This document shows, one piece after another, positions 1 to 10,795 of a stretch of 64,000 bases of DNA. The stretch is taken from positions 143,598,001-143,662,000 of the forward strand of contig CM032232.1 of NCBI GenBank assembly GCA_019009955.1. Reading direction: 5' to 3'. The number at the start of each line of letters is the position of its first letter. The first letter of the stretch is position 1. Source of the DNA: Riptortus pedestris (Eukaryota; Arthropoda; Insecta; Hemiptera; Alydidae). The position numbers and the translations under genes were made by a program. Below the pieces are notes generated by a model that saw only the letters and a program-made list of their open reading frames with translations, did no database searches and was not told the DNA's origin.

Positions 1-523
1 ATTACCAAACTAGAAATCTAAACGTTTAAACTAAAATTTAAACGTGTATAAAACTAAATATCAAGTTCGTTGACGGCTGAAATATTTTTCCTCTATCATA
101 AATATTAAACAAGATATTTTGATTTTTCTTTGTTTTCGGCCTTCAGTAAACCCCCACTCCTACACATGTCATATAAACAAAAACCTGTTATATCATAAAG
201 CACTTTAGTTGAAGCTTAAATACCAATCATTATTCTCATTAATTTTTTTTTTTTTTTTAAGATAAATACAAATACGTTGTGCGATGATTTAATCGATAGC
301 GAAATTTCATCTTTACTCGAAAATATTTAGTTGATCTATACCATAATCGATATTTATCCGTTTAATTCGACACTTAAGTTCATAAGTATTAAAAGTCGTA
401 TCAAAACTTGTTACAGAACCAATCTTGTTTGAACTATTGATTCTCTATAATTTTCCTTTTGTTCATTTTTTAGCAGATTTCCCTTAAGGGAAATCAGCTA
501 TATAGCACAAATTATATATTTAG

Positions 524-581
<58 letters not shown>

Positions 582-1243
582 CTATATAACCGCTCTAGTG
601 GTTGCAATTTTCGTTTGATCGTTACCAAACTCGATATTTAAACGTTTTATGCAAAAATAAAGATTAAGTTCGTTAATGGCTGAAATCGGACCAGTGGGAG
701 GGGGGGGTTTAGAGGGGAGGATTTTCGAAAATCCGAAATATCTCCATTACTATACGTCGGATCGAAAAATTATATAAAATTAATCTTATTGCAAATTAAA
801 TTTACTATAAATAATGTTATATACATTTGTTCTGTATCTTGAATATTAACCGAGATATTTGCATTTTTCTGTTTTCAGCTTCTGAGATGAGATTGGCTAA
901 CTTCGGGTCTAGTCGTGAGTTTCCGTCAAGAGCTAGTACGGGCCGTTCCTGTAACTGTTTGACTCTCTATTCTGAAATTTCTCTATTGTAAAACTTCACG
1001 TTGGGAAATCTGCTTAGTTTACGCAGCCCCTGCGTGACGGACTTTTTTGTAGCTCAAATATTAAGGGAGTTATTTGCACTTTCTTGTTTTCAGCTGGCAG
1101 TAACCCCCCCCCCCCCCCAGACACACATATACTCATCTAATTTTTAGTTAGATATAGAATATATATGGGGAGAACAGATCAACAGAGTGACATGCCAGTT
1201 TTTGGGAAATATGCTTAGTTAACGCAGCCTCTGCGTGACAGAC
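1..1243 (+). mobile_element. HINE copy 1, old, split by copy 2
   Basis: Degenerate copy of the window's main dispersed family. Family blocks are seen at 1-430 (the ...AAGTTCGTTGACGGCTGAAAT... block, then the CTTCAGTAAACCCCCACTCC block). They resume at 1050 and end at 1243 with the 3' motif GGGAAATATGCTTAGTTAACG and the CTGCGTGACAGAC terminus. The resumption matches a related copy at 52240-52300, which reads straight across the site. The interruption at 471/1043 is therefore an insertion. The left end lies outside the window. Confidence 0.7.
472..1042 (+). mobile_element. HINE copy 2, full-length short form
   Basis: Both ends are present: AGCAGATTTCCC with the palindrome GATTTCCCTTAAGGGAAATC at the 5' end, and GGGAAATCTGCTTAG, hairpin ACGCAGCCCCTGCGT and GACGGAC at the 3' end. 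T-runs flank both sides (TTTTTT left, TTTTTT right). A (TA)n tract at about 530-577 is followed by a degenerate form of the central palindrome. It is nested inside copy 1. The cargo near the 3' end starts CTTCTGAGATGAGATTGGC, called cargo type A here. Structure fits a non-autonomous Helentron-like element; no protein is encoded. Confidence 0.82.
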
Positions 1244-2790
1244 CTTTTTCGTAGCAGAAAATACCATAGACCTGGTGAATATTCTAGGGATCTCACTTAA
1301 CTGCCACCCACATTATTCGTGGCGCTGAAATGAAAAAAAAAAATATTCAAAAGAAAGTATTGTGCTAGGTTGAAGAGATATAAGATAGGACACGCTGCGA
1401 TAAATTTTATTACGGCTTGTGAAATGTAAAAACTTCTCCGTATATTTTACTTTTTGAGTTGACGACACAGATATGTAAATACTTGAGGCAAGCTGAAAAA
1501 ATTTCATATTCCAACACCGGGTCGAAAATTAAGGAAACAATAGTGGAGTTACAGTTAGGTGGGTGTTCTGCGTGGAAGTTGGAGCTGGTCTAGGCTTGGC
1601 TAGGCGAATCGTCCCACTGGGAAATCTAAAACTTTAGCCTTTATCAGCTGGGAACAAAATAAACCTTTGCCTATCTAAACCTCTCTGCATGGCTAATCTA
1701 ATTCTCGCCATCTTGTTTGTATAGCTCCAATCGATATGTGCAGCATTCAAATTCATAAGTTCACGATATTTAAAAATTTGACTTTTATTGTTTACTAGCT
1801 GACCCGACAGGTGTTGTCCTCCCTTAACTACGAATATTGAATACGAATTGGTTTGACTATTAAAAAAAAAAATTACTTCACACAGGGGATGCAGATTTTC
1901 CAAGTTTCCTTAGAGACGGCGGAAAACTAGAAAATACGAATACCTGGCTTAATGCTTGTGTTCAGTCGTCTTTCCCGCGCTTAGTTCACTAACCGGCAGT
2001 ACATCAGGAGGTCGCCGTAGGCGGTGGCCAAGAGCGAAAACTGCAGCGCTCGCTTTATGGCTGGCAGCTATTGTTGATTCTATTGCTCGAGTGTAAAGCA
2101 CGTGCTTGGAGTGTGCTCCGCAAAAAGGTGAACATTGTTCGGCTCCCGCAGCTCTTGTATTCAGAAAGGATCCCCGCATCGAAGATAGAGATCTCCGCGG
2201 TCAGTTTGCACTGGCTAGAAGGAATCTACTGTGGAACACAAAAAACGCTGGAAAGAAAACCCGCAACATGGAAAGTATATTTTTCTCGAAGGCACCATAG
2301 TAAAGAAAGACTATAATGCTAGCATTATCGACGTGAATAATCTAATGAGTACTCATAATACAGGACATTTCAATCATTTTCTAGTGCATATATAGTATTG
2401 GCTTGCCGCTAAAGTTTACAATCCAAACAAAGTGTAACCATTGTGTTCTGTCTATGTTTTACAGTCATATTTCATAAAGTTAAAGTTTCTTTGTTTTTCA
2501 TCACATCTTTATCAATTAGTGTTAATGTTTCTTTCATTAGATTTAAGGTTAGTTCCTAGGTTTATATTTTATCAGGTTTAAATTGCATCAAATTAGTCTC
2601 ATTCTGTTATAACCTCTCAGGTTCATAACTATAAAGTTTATTTATATGTAATTACTTATTCAATATATTTTGATTCTTTGGAGAAGTAGCTTGTATTATT
2701 TCACCCTCATCTTTCCTAGAGAATAGTAAATGCTTCGATATAATCAAGGAGAGGAAATTATCTCTTTTATTAATTTTATTTCAGTCTAAT
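1244..2790. other. No gene recognised; unclassified block 1630-2316
   Basis: Mostly AT-rich. The part from 1630 to 2316 is richer in GC and has short open frames on both strands without domain signatures. It contains the stretch CTAGCTGACCCGACAGGTGT at about 1796. I believe similar stretches occur at ends of insect non-LTR elements, but I cannot confirm this. Nothing else is recognisable. Confidence 0.3.
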
Positions 2791-2797
2791 GCTTTCT

Positions 2798-2955
2798 TAT
2801 ATATATATACACACACATACACACATTTAATTTTGAATGGACTTCATTTTCGTTACCTCCTAGGTAGGATCGATGAACATTTGAGGAAATGTTTCGAAAA
2901 TCGTGTCATGAATACGACCACATTTTTGGATTTCCATTATGGGGAATTTTCTAAA
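2798..2955 (-). mobile_element. HINE fragment (5' end only)
   Basis: A short (TA)/(CA) tract is followed by TTTTGAATGGACTTCATTTTC, the TAGGTAGGATCGATG block and a decayed terminal palindrome. This is the 5' third of the family in reverse orientation, ending at the microsatellite. Confidence 0.65.
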
Positions 2956-3479
2956 AAGATAATTATTCAAAAGCATAGTGTTTATTATTCTAATGCTTCA
3001 TGATACACAACATACTTAGTTTTATATTTTGGCACCTATGAATAGTTTTTTTGGTATTCGGACACAGAAACAGGGCACATAGAGACTATATTTATTTGAT
3101 ACCAAGAAAAATAGTAAATTCGTCAATATTCGTCCAATAGGCTCAAAACTATAAATATGACTGATTTGAAAGTAATAAATGAAGTTAGTGCTTCTGCTAT
3201 CCAGGATTTTTATTTTAACTTGTATGCCCCCTATTGGACTGATTTTTGGAGTGATAATCGCTTATGTACAACTCGATCACAATCGAGGGCCTCTTTGAAA
3301 AAATCGAGTTTTAAGTGAACATCCACAGCCATCCTTGGGGGAAAGATTTCAGTGCCATCTATACGAAATATTAACAAAGAGGTAGAGGAGTAGTGAATGC
3401 AATTTTGTTAAGTACGAACTTAATAATCCCCGAGAAGAGAAGGGGACATAATTTTACAAGACGGAAATTTCAGCCATAA
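2956..3479. other. Nothing recognised
   Basis: AT-rich sequence with no usable reading frame and no repeat signature that I can see. Confidence 0.4.
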
Positions 3480-3800
3480 GACGAACTTGAACAAATAACC
3501 CAATATTTCTACAGGGAGGGAGGAGGGAGAGATAAGTCAAAGGGAAGAGAAAAGAAAATATTTCTGGGGAACATCTGGCTTCAGGAGGGTGAGAAGGGGT
3601 GGTGGGGTAGATAGAGGGGTGGGTTGGGAGTGGGGGTGCAAGGTGGGGTGGGATTGAGGGTGAAAGGTGGGGAGGGTGCAAGGTGTGGAGGGTGCAAGGT
3701 GGGGAGGAGTGGGGGAAGTTGGAAGGGAGGAGCAAAATGGCTCGTCATTAGATTTATCTCGGGGAAGAATCGAGGTGAGGGGGGGGGGGCGGAGATTTAA
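3480..3800 (+). repeat. G-rich low-complexity tract with GGTGCAAGGTGGGG motif
   Basis: About 300 bases rich in G runs. Short GGGTGCAAGGTGGGG-like units repeat between about 3625 and 3710, and a G run lies at 3780-3790. Opposite-strand open frames are proline/serine-rich products of the composition, not genes. Several runs of three or more G would allow G-quadruplexes on the + strand. Confidence 0.7.
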
Positions 3801-3850
3801 TTTTGTTGCCAGCACTTGGGGGGGCCACCTCACACCTCTAATACCAAAGG

Positions 3851-4229
3851 TACCTCTCCTCTCAGATTCACCCTCTAAAAGTCATTCACGCCTCTTTAGC
3901 AAGTATAAACTATATAACCCCATTAATTACAGTTCTAACTAACTGCATTTGTCGTGGTGTGGTCTAGTGAGTAAAGCTCAATATTGCTTAAATTGAGGTG
4001 GTAAATCTGAACCCGATGATATTTGGGACACTAAATTTGATTCAGACTAGTGGTTACCGGCCTCCGAGGTTAGACTATCCGTTCCCTTGTAGTGCAATCA
4101 GTTCTAGACATTTTTCATTAAAGAAGTAATACTTTGGGTGAACAGTAAGGACCAAACTCCAACCTGGTACCCTGATCCACTGCTTATATTAGGAGTAGGC
4201 AGTCTACCAACATTCCTTCGAAGTCTTAT
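3851..4229. other. Nothing recognised
   Basis: Mixed-composition DNA. A faint tRNA A-box-like stretch (TGGTCTAGTGAG, about 3960) has no matching downstream B box in the same orientation. Confidence 0.35.
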
Positions 4230-5830
4230 AGTTCAGAACCAGAAATCTTCTAGTAAGAAGGTCCTGTTGCACAGGGATCCATAAACGGTAATGTCTTCGT
4301 AACCAGGAAGCCAAGAACAGAAATTCCTTGCAATGCACGAAGCCAGAAAACTGCAATGTTTTCCCACCGCGGTAGACCAAAGTGTTGAAATAAAAACGGG
4401 AAACCTTTCCCAGTCAGAGGAATAATGTCTTCTCTTTTTAGAAAGTAAGAATAGAAATCTCCTTCTAAAGATGAAATGTAGGTTTAGGAATAGGTTTTCT
4501 TTACAGTGTAGCCAAGCTAAACAAGAATTGAATTACCTGCTAATAGAGCCAAGATTGGGTAGTCCTGATATGCAAGAAACCAAGAATCGCAAGACATTCC
4601 GACATAGGGAGCTAAAGCAAAAATGTCTTGCTACGGACGTTACATAAAATGTACGGTAATACCTTCCTATATGTGTAGATCGCAGCAGGATTTGCTGGGT
4701 TTTGCGGGAATCCATGGATTTGAAGACATTCCATTGAAATAGAATAACAAGAACGGACATTCAAATCCATATAAACGAGGGTATGATTTGCTATGTTTTC
4801 CCGGAATTCAAGAACTGGAAGACATTTCTACAAAAGGAGCTAAAAGCTGAAATTCATGCTAGGGAAGCCGTATAACAAAAACATAGCCAAGAGCAGAATT
4901 GTCTTCTTTTGTAGTTAGCCAAAACTAAAATCCGTTTCTGAGCAAGCAGCCAAAACCAGAAATGTCTGGATATACTGAGTCCAACCTTTATCGGTAGTAT
5001 CTTGAAACAATGAAAATAACCAGAATCATGATTAACTGGTAGCCTAGAAATGAAATTCCATCCAATGCTTTAGCCAAAACAGAAAATGTCTTAATATACA
5101 GGTAGCTTTGCTTTGAAGGTAGCTAAGAACGGAAGTAACTTTCTATCAAGGTTGTCAAGAATAGAAATGCATTTCTTTGCAGGTAGCTAGGTAATACAAT
5201 ACCTTGCTATGCTTTAGCCAAACCCAGGAACGTCTTAATATACAGGTAGCCAACAACGGAAGTATCTTCCTCGCTACGTATCCAAGAGCGGACTTGTATT
5301 CTTTTGTAGGTAGCAAAAACTAAACTCCCTTTCTAAGCAAGCAGCCCAAACCCAGAATCGTCTTGCTATGCAAAAATTATCGAAAGTATCTTCTATCCAA
5401 ACAGAAAAAATCTTTTGCCTTACACATAGCTAAGTACTAACGTATCATTCAATCGTAGTTGTGAAAAGACTAAATGATTTACTTTGGAATTATCTAAGAA
5501 CGAAAGTAACCTTCTAACGACATCATCAAGAGACGAAATGCTCTGTTTTGTAGTTTGCTGTGAAGGAAAGTATCCTTCTAACGAGATCATCAAGAGACGA
5601 AATGCTCTGTTTTGTAGTTTGCTGTGAAGGAAAGTATCCTTCTAACGAGATCATCAAGAGACGAAATGCTCTGTTTTGTAGTTTGCTGTGAAGGAAAGTA
5701 TCCTTCTGATAAGATTGTCATGAGAAGATATGTTTTGTCTTGCATATAGCTAAGAAGGAATCTTCCTTCTTCCTTGTCTTTCTATGGAGGTGGGCATTAT
5801 ATACAACGAGCATAACTTTCGGTAATTCGG
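4230..5830. repeat. Degenerate tandem repeat, basic unit about 32 bp
   Basis: The words TAGCCAAGAACAGAAATGTC and TCTTGCTATGCAGGTAGC recur every 30-34 bases in many mutated forms. Short open frames in it are chance. The last part contains a clean 64-bp (two-unit) triplication, listed separately. It runs into the Jockey-like fragment. Confidence 0.65.
5521..5712. repeat. Three near-identical 64-bp tandem units
   Basis: The word GCTGTGAAGGAAAGTATCC starts at 5557, 5621 and 5685, exactly 64 bases apart, with nearly identical sequence between. 64 is twice the 32-bp unit of the surrounding array, so this is a recent local amplification of a dimer. Confidence 0.85.
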
Positions 5831-5839
5831 TATTCAAGA

Positions 5840-7160
5840 ACAGAAATCTCTCCTTACTCTTACCCTTCCTTCCCATCAATTCGGATTTCGCTCTCGCCAT
5901 TCAACAGTACAGCAATGTCTTCGCGTTGTAGATCACATATCTGCATCTATCGAACGAAAAGAGTATTGCACGTCAGCCTTTCTTGATGTAGCGCAAGCCT
6001 TTGGCAAGGTTGGGCATGACGGATTACTCTACAAGCTCGAACTACTCCTTCCCAGCACCTTCTATCATATCCTTAAATCCTATCTTTCCAACAGATTTTT
6101 TCGAGTCCGTCAAGGAAATGAATATTCAGACTACTATCCTGTGGAGGCAGGAGTTCCCCAGGGCAGTGGCCTAGGACCATTACTGTATCTCATATACACA
6201 TCAGACATCCCTACATCACCATCAACACTCCTTGCTACCTATGCAGATGACACAAGAATCCCAACATCTGATCCCGATCCTATTACTGCTTCGAACAATC
6301 TCCAATTCCACCTTACCAAGATCAAAAAATGGTGTAATGCATGGCGCATACTCAACGAAAGGAAATAGCGCCATATCACCTTTTCCCTCCGGCGAAGTTC
6401 CTGTCCTCCAGTTCACTTCTATTCCTATACCACCAGCAGATTGTGTACGCTACCTTGGACTACATTTGGACACCAGACTTACTTGGAAATCCCACACAAT
6501 AATTAAAAGACAGGAACTAAACAGACGATTCGGACAACTTTACGGACTGCTAAATAGAAAATCTCACTTGTCTACCGAAAACAAACTAACAATATACAAG
6601 CTACTACTAAAACCGATATGGACATACGGAATTGAAGTGTGGGGTACAGCATAACCTTCGAACAACAGACGCATCCAGACCTTCCAATCCAAAGTCCTGC
6701 GTACCATAGTAGATGCTCCATATTATGTTACAAACCACACCCTCCATAAAGATCTTATTATCCAATTTTTAAAGGACCTAATTCCCTTAAGATTCAGAAA
6801 ATTCCACAGCAGGCTATCCAATCATCCTAATCCAGAAGTCCTAGCCCTTTCCAGTACCACTCATCCATATTCCCCTCCACGGCGCCTCAAGAGACAATGG
6901 CCCAGAGATCTCCTAAAAGTGTAATGTGAAGTGATAGCAGTGGCTAATTCTTCCTCAAGTGCCATTCCTCCTTAGCTCTTGACTTCTTTGCCAGGCAGGG
7001 AGAGGATGTTCCTCTCATAGTGCTGAAGGCGTGTGGCTACTGCCAAGAGTGATGGAGGAACTATTGTATTGTACATATCACACAATGCCAAATGAATTTA
7101 AATGCAGGATGTAATATTCTCAATAAAATAAAATCTAATGTAAAAAAAATCTCTCCTGGG
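5840..7160 (+). mobile_element. 5'-truncated Jockey-like LINE
   Basis: The second half of a non-LTR retrotransposon. It carries reverse-transcriptase coding sequence to about 6660, the C-terminal ORF2 region to the stop at 6922-6924, then a 3' UTR ending near 7120-7150 with an AATAAA-rich tail and a short A-run. It starts abruptly at the edge of the 32-bp satellite, as expected from 5' truncation during target-primed reverse transcription. The clade is inferred from motif style. Confidence 0.75.
5868..6924 (+). pseudogene. Jockey-like reverse transcriptase, ORF2 C-terminal part, broken
   Basis: Reverse-transcriptase motifs are readable in order. They are HQFGFRSRHSTVQQ (about 5874-5915), FLDVAQAFGKVGHDGLLYKL (from about 5977; other family members have D and W where this copy has G), the GVPQGSGLGPLL block (about 6150-6185), and TYADDT (about 6238-6255), which holds the catalytic aspartate pair. 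The frame breaks near 6360 and continues in another frame with CVRYLGLHLD. It is stopped once by TAA at about 6652, then resumes in the same frame with NNRRIQTFQSKVLRTIVDAP to the terminal stop. No endonuclease domain is present. Non-functional. Confidence 0.8.
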
Positions 7161-8004
7161 AATGTCTTCTTTCCCGAAAATGTCAAAAGAATGATTATAT
7201 ATATTCGTGAATATGTTTTAAAGAAGGCCATGAAAAATAGACAATCTTCTTCATCAATTGCATACATGAAACACATGTAGAGCTCCCATAAGAGAGTGTT
7301 GTTCCCCAAGAAGGATCTTAGCGATCGTACGAAACCATTTGCATAAATCGGTATTCCAGATCGGAGGCAACAGATTGCTCTCAGCCTCTGGTTATCCTGC
7401 ATTTCCAGAGACAAGGCTGGTAATCTTCCCTTATCTCCTTCCAGGCCGTTAGCATGGTTCCGCCGGTAGGTGGCGCGCTTTTATAAATGATGCTCCTTCT
7501 TCTCAAGGGGTCACGATAACTACCACTTCCGGGGTTATCTTCTCCGCCACGATCCGATCAGAATAAGGAGACTAGAGGCGTACTTCGTCCTGTGAGGCAT
7601 CATGTGTATTAGCAGACACTTTGCCAATTTACATCTAAGCTGAGGAAATGAAAACGGAAACATATGTTATTGAAATTGAATGGAACCCCACAAGGCTTTA
7701 CATTACAATATATTACGACATACGAAATAGCAAAAGACGTTAGAAATACTTACTGGTTACACTCAAACATGCCAAACTACATTACACCAATACACAACCC
7801 ATACATAACGTGGAGATATCACCTATACACTGACAGAATTAATAACAAGGGATCTGATGTTAAAAATTTAACTTTTGCTTTCCAAACTAGGAACAAAATA
7901 AAATTTCTACGAATTTCATACACTGTTCATTTCCGTCCGAGTGCATAATCTTCATCTATTATGTTCCTCCAACCTATGCAGATTTATTGTGCATGCAGTT
8001 TTGG
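7161..8004. other. Nothing recognised
   Basis: No gene, repeat or element end is recognisable. A segment at about 7430-7610 is richer in GC than its surroundings. The ATG-led open frame at 7664-7948 has no recognisable domain and an AT-driven composition. Confidence 0.35.
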
Positions 8005-8140
8005 ACTAGCATTTTCCTCATCTCTTGGACAGAATCGATGTACATTTGGAGTAATTTCTCGAAAAAGTCCAGTAAAAACAAAATCGAGTACAACCTCGAT
8101 AGCGAATTTCCCTTAAGGGATATATTCTAATACAGTAAGC
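8005..8140 (-). mobile_element. HINE fragment (5' end only)
   Basis: Decayed TTTTGGAC...CATCTCTTGG...ATCGATGTACATTTGGAG...TACAACCTCGATAGC...TTTCCCTTAAGGGA order, the 5' terminal third of the family in reverse orientation. Confidence 0.6.
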
Positions 8141-8639
8141 CCTGTGCACTAAAGTTGAGCGACATTAATATACCATAACCATATAATATTATACCAGAAA
8201 CAAACTTCCCATACTCCAGGGAGAGAAATTCCTCTCAGGACCATATATTCTGCTTTAAGTAAGAGAGAATAAACTTCTTATCTCAAGCACAGCTGATTGG
8301 AGACCCAAACTATTTAAATATTGATAATAATTCCTAAATTATCATAACATAGTGATAATAATTTTGTTGGGGAAGGACGGAGAGTGTTCTCATAACATTT
8401 AGAAATTATACTTCACGAGGAAACTTTTATTCGCCAAACCGTTCCCAATTTTTCTATTTTCCTTTAATATCATATCATTAATAGAAAACAATCTTTTATT
8501 TTTTCACTGCCCATTTTCATTGTTTCTCAGTAGATACATTATTTGGTAAAACAATGCTAAAAAAAAAAATGCTAAATATCAGAACAACTTTTTTCTTAAA
8601 CGTTAGATGAAAAATCTTTCCTGCATAGATGCGTTTACT
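8141..8639. other. Nothing recognised
   Basis: AT-rich DNA without features that I can support. Confidence 0.35.
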
Positions 8640-9200
8640 GAGTAGAGTTCCCACGTGCATCATGTACTTCGATTTATCTCAAAAATTTTCAATGAAAGCA
8701 ATATTTGATATTTAGGCTTCAAATAAAGTGTTTCATAATAAAACAGCTTAGTGTTACTATGACATAAGTGGGAGTGGGAATTTTCCGAAGACCAAAAACT
8801 AAAAAGTACAAATATCTAGGCAGTGAAAATACAGATCATTTGCAATATCCTAAGTCCCACCTTGGATAGAAAAGGGTGGTAACCTGTAGATAACCCGTTC
8901 CAAGTAGCCTTGGTTGCAAAAAGTGGACCATATATAATAATAATAATTTGCAAAAATATGTGTTCTATTTACTTTTTCGATCCGATGCATAATAACGAAG
9001 ATATTAAGAATTTTCCAAATTCCTGATAATAACGTTGTTTTTTCTAATTTGAAATTCAATACTCTAAAACACCCCTCCCTGCTGTCTGTTTTCAGCCATT
9101 AACGAACCTGATATTTATTTTTATATAAAACATTTAAATATCCCGTTTGATAATGATCAAACAAAAATTACGACTGTTAGAGTATTAAAATAAAAATATA
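8640..9200 (-). mobile_element. HINE copy, old, interrupted by a SINE
   Basis: The reverse-orientation family body starts near TTCCCACGTGCATCATG (about 8648). It passes through the GGAGTGGGAATTTTCCGAAG block, TTTTTCGATCCGATGCATAA (about 8969), the GCCATTAACGAACCTGAT block and AACAAAAATTACGACTG, and stops where the microsatellite would be. A SINE lies at 8846-8945. Confidence 0.7.
8846..8945 (+). mobile_element. SINE 3' part inserted in HINE
   Basis: Contains the conserved SINE tail block GGTAACCTGTAGATAACCCG followed by AAGTAGCCTTGG and a (TAA)n end. The same block recurs at 25138-25200 and, reversed, at 16340-16400 and 19960-20020. It is flanked by ATTTGCAA at 8838-8845 and 8946-8953, a plausible 8-bp target duplication of HINE sequence. 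The 5' tRNA-like half is missing. Confidence 0.75.
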
Positions 9201-9666
9201 ATTTTGTCTGTAATCGTTGAATAAATGTAACATTACTAAACTGAAAATGAGAGAATGAAAGTGAAACCATTTTGCAATAGAGAGTGAAGAAAAGTAATTA
9301 CCTTCTTAATTCGTAATAAGTATAAATTAAAAAATAATTTGAAGTTGGAAATTAAATGCTTTTAAATATTTCTTAACATTGTAAGAATTTTATTTTAACA
9401 AAATAAATTGAAAATGTGAATGAATTATTGGTGGAAATAATCAATATATTTTAAAATTTAAAATTATAATAACAATTACTTTTCCTTGTTTATAACCTGC
9501 ACTTGTTTATAACTGCACTACTTCACAATCATCACTAGTTGTTTTATAACTATGCATATAACCTTCCACAACCATGCTTATAACCTACCAACAACATACC
9601 ATAATCTTACAACAACATCCTAATTTTGTCATTAATTCTGGTTAGATCACACGATTAGAAAAAAAT
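9201..9666. other. Nothing recognised
   Basis: Very AT-rich. The words TTATAACCT and ACAACCATGC recur loosely at 9490-9610, but there is no clear array. Confidence 0.35.
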
Positions 9667-9797
9667 TAATATTACACTCGTGACGAAAGTAGAATTTACA
9701 ACTCTCGTGAAAATTACCAGACTCGCTTCGCTCGTGTGGGTTAACGTTTCACTCGAGTTGTAAATAAGATCTACTTTCGTCACTTGTATAATAAATA
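9667..9797. repeat. Fold-back element, arms about 60-65 bp
   Basis: The left arm (from 9667, ATTACACTCGTGACGAAAGT) is the imperfect reverse complement of the right arm (ACTTTCGTCACTTGTATAAT, to about 9797). The centre is ACTCGCTTCGCTCG. The arms also share TTTACAACTC/GAGTTGTAAA. It fits a snap-back MITE or hairpin repeat. It has no coding capacity. Confidence 0.7.
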
Positions 9798-9842
9798 ACT
9801 ATTATTTATTTATTATATTATAATATAATATAATTCTATAAG

Positions 9843-10301
9843 GTCCGTCAGGCAGGGGATTCGTAGACTAAGATGATTTTCCACGTGCGTCATGCATTTA
9901 TCTCTAAACGTGAAAGTTCAATGAGAATAATATTTGGTATTTAGGCTTCAAAAAAAGTGCCTCGTAATATAACTGCTTATTGTTAATATGACATGAGTAG
10001 GAGTGGGAGTTTACTGAAGGCCGAAAACTGAAATATATGCAAATACCTCCGTTAATATTAAAGATAGAGAATAAATGTGCATTACAAATATTTACAACAC
10101 ATTTTTATTTGCTATAAGAATGGTTCTATAAAAATTTTCGATTTGATGCATAATAACGGGTTATTAAGAAATTTCGAAATTCGCCTCTTGCCACTCCGTC
10201 GGATTTTAGCTTTTCAGAAACTTGTCCTTTAGTTGTACATAAAACGATTAAATATTCCAGCTTGTTAACGATCAATCAAAAATGTGCTACCGCTAGAGCG
10301 T

Positions 10302-10372
<71 letters not shown>

Positions 10373-10470
10373 TTTTGAACTGACATCATTTTTTTAGTGT
10401 CGTCTCTTGGGTTGACCGATGGACATGAGTATGACTTCAAACAACTGATTTCCCTTCAGGGAAATCTGCT
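9843..10470 (-). mobile_element. HINE copy, full length
   Basis: Both ends are present. The 3' end GTCCGTCAGGCAGGGG at 9843 has its hairpin partly decayed. The 5' end is CTGATTTCCCTTCAGGGAAA then TCTGCT at 10470. The central tract is (CA)n followed by (TA)n at about 10302-10369, next to CCGCTAGAGCG. Confidence 0.8.
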
Positions 10471-10678
10471 AAACCCGAGTCGCCCCTTCTTGATAAACTA
10501 GATGGAAGGTCAACTTGTAAATTGATGTGTTTTAGGGAGAGAGAGTAAGAAGTAGAGTGGAGGGGCTTTGGAGAAAGCAGATGTAAGCCTGTGTGTTTAC
10601 CGGGGGCGGGGTTCGAAGGACTTACTAACTCGATAATCTAATGGACTGTATGAGAGAGATAAGGATGTCCTCTCTCTC

Positions 10679-10728
<50 letters not shown>

Positions 10729-10795
10729 TCTCACTCTCTTCGATCGCGACATCTCTCATACACTGTGTCCTCTATCTGACAGCCTTTAAAAAAAA
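10471..10795. repeat. (TC)n microsatellite between two HINE copies
   Basis: The CT dinucleotide run lies at about 10671-10740 with rare A interruptions. The rest of the interval is unclassified. The serine/leucine frame over it is low complexity, not a gene. Confidence 0.8.

Noticed and set aside
472..1042. Classical (Helitron1) orientation with TC...CTRR ends
   Set aside because: Read backwards the element begins TCCGTCACG and ends CTGCTAA after a hairpin, which superficially fits TC/CTRR. But the asymmetric subterminal repeats, a hairpin at the other end and T-run flanks on both sides fit Helitron2/Helentron better.
3955..4010. Possible tRNA gene or SINE head
   Set aside because: The A-box-like TGGTCTAGTGAG is not followed by a B box in the same orientation and no cloverleaf is apparent.
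7061..7414. 117-codon minus-strand ORF
   Set aside because: Overlaps the 3' UTR and tail of the LINE and has no recognisable domain.
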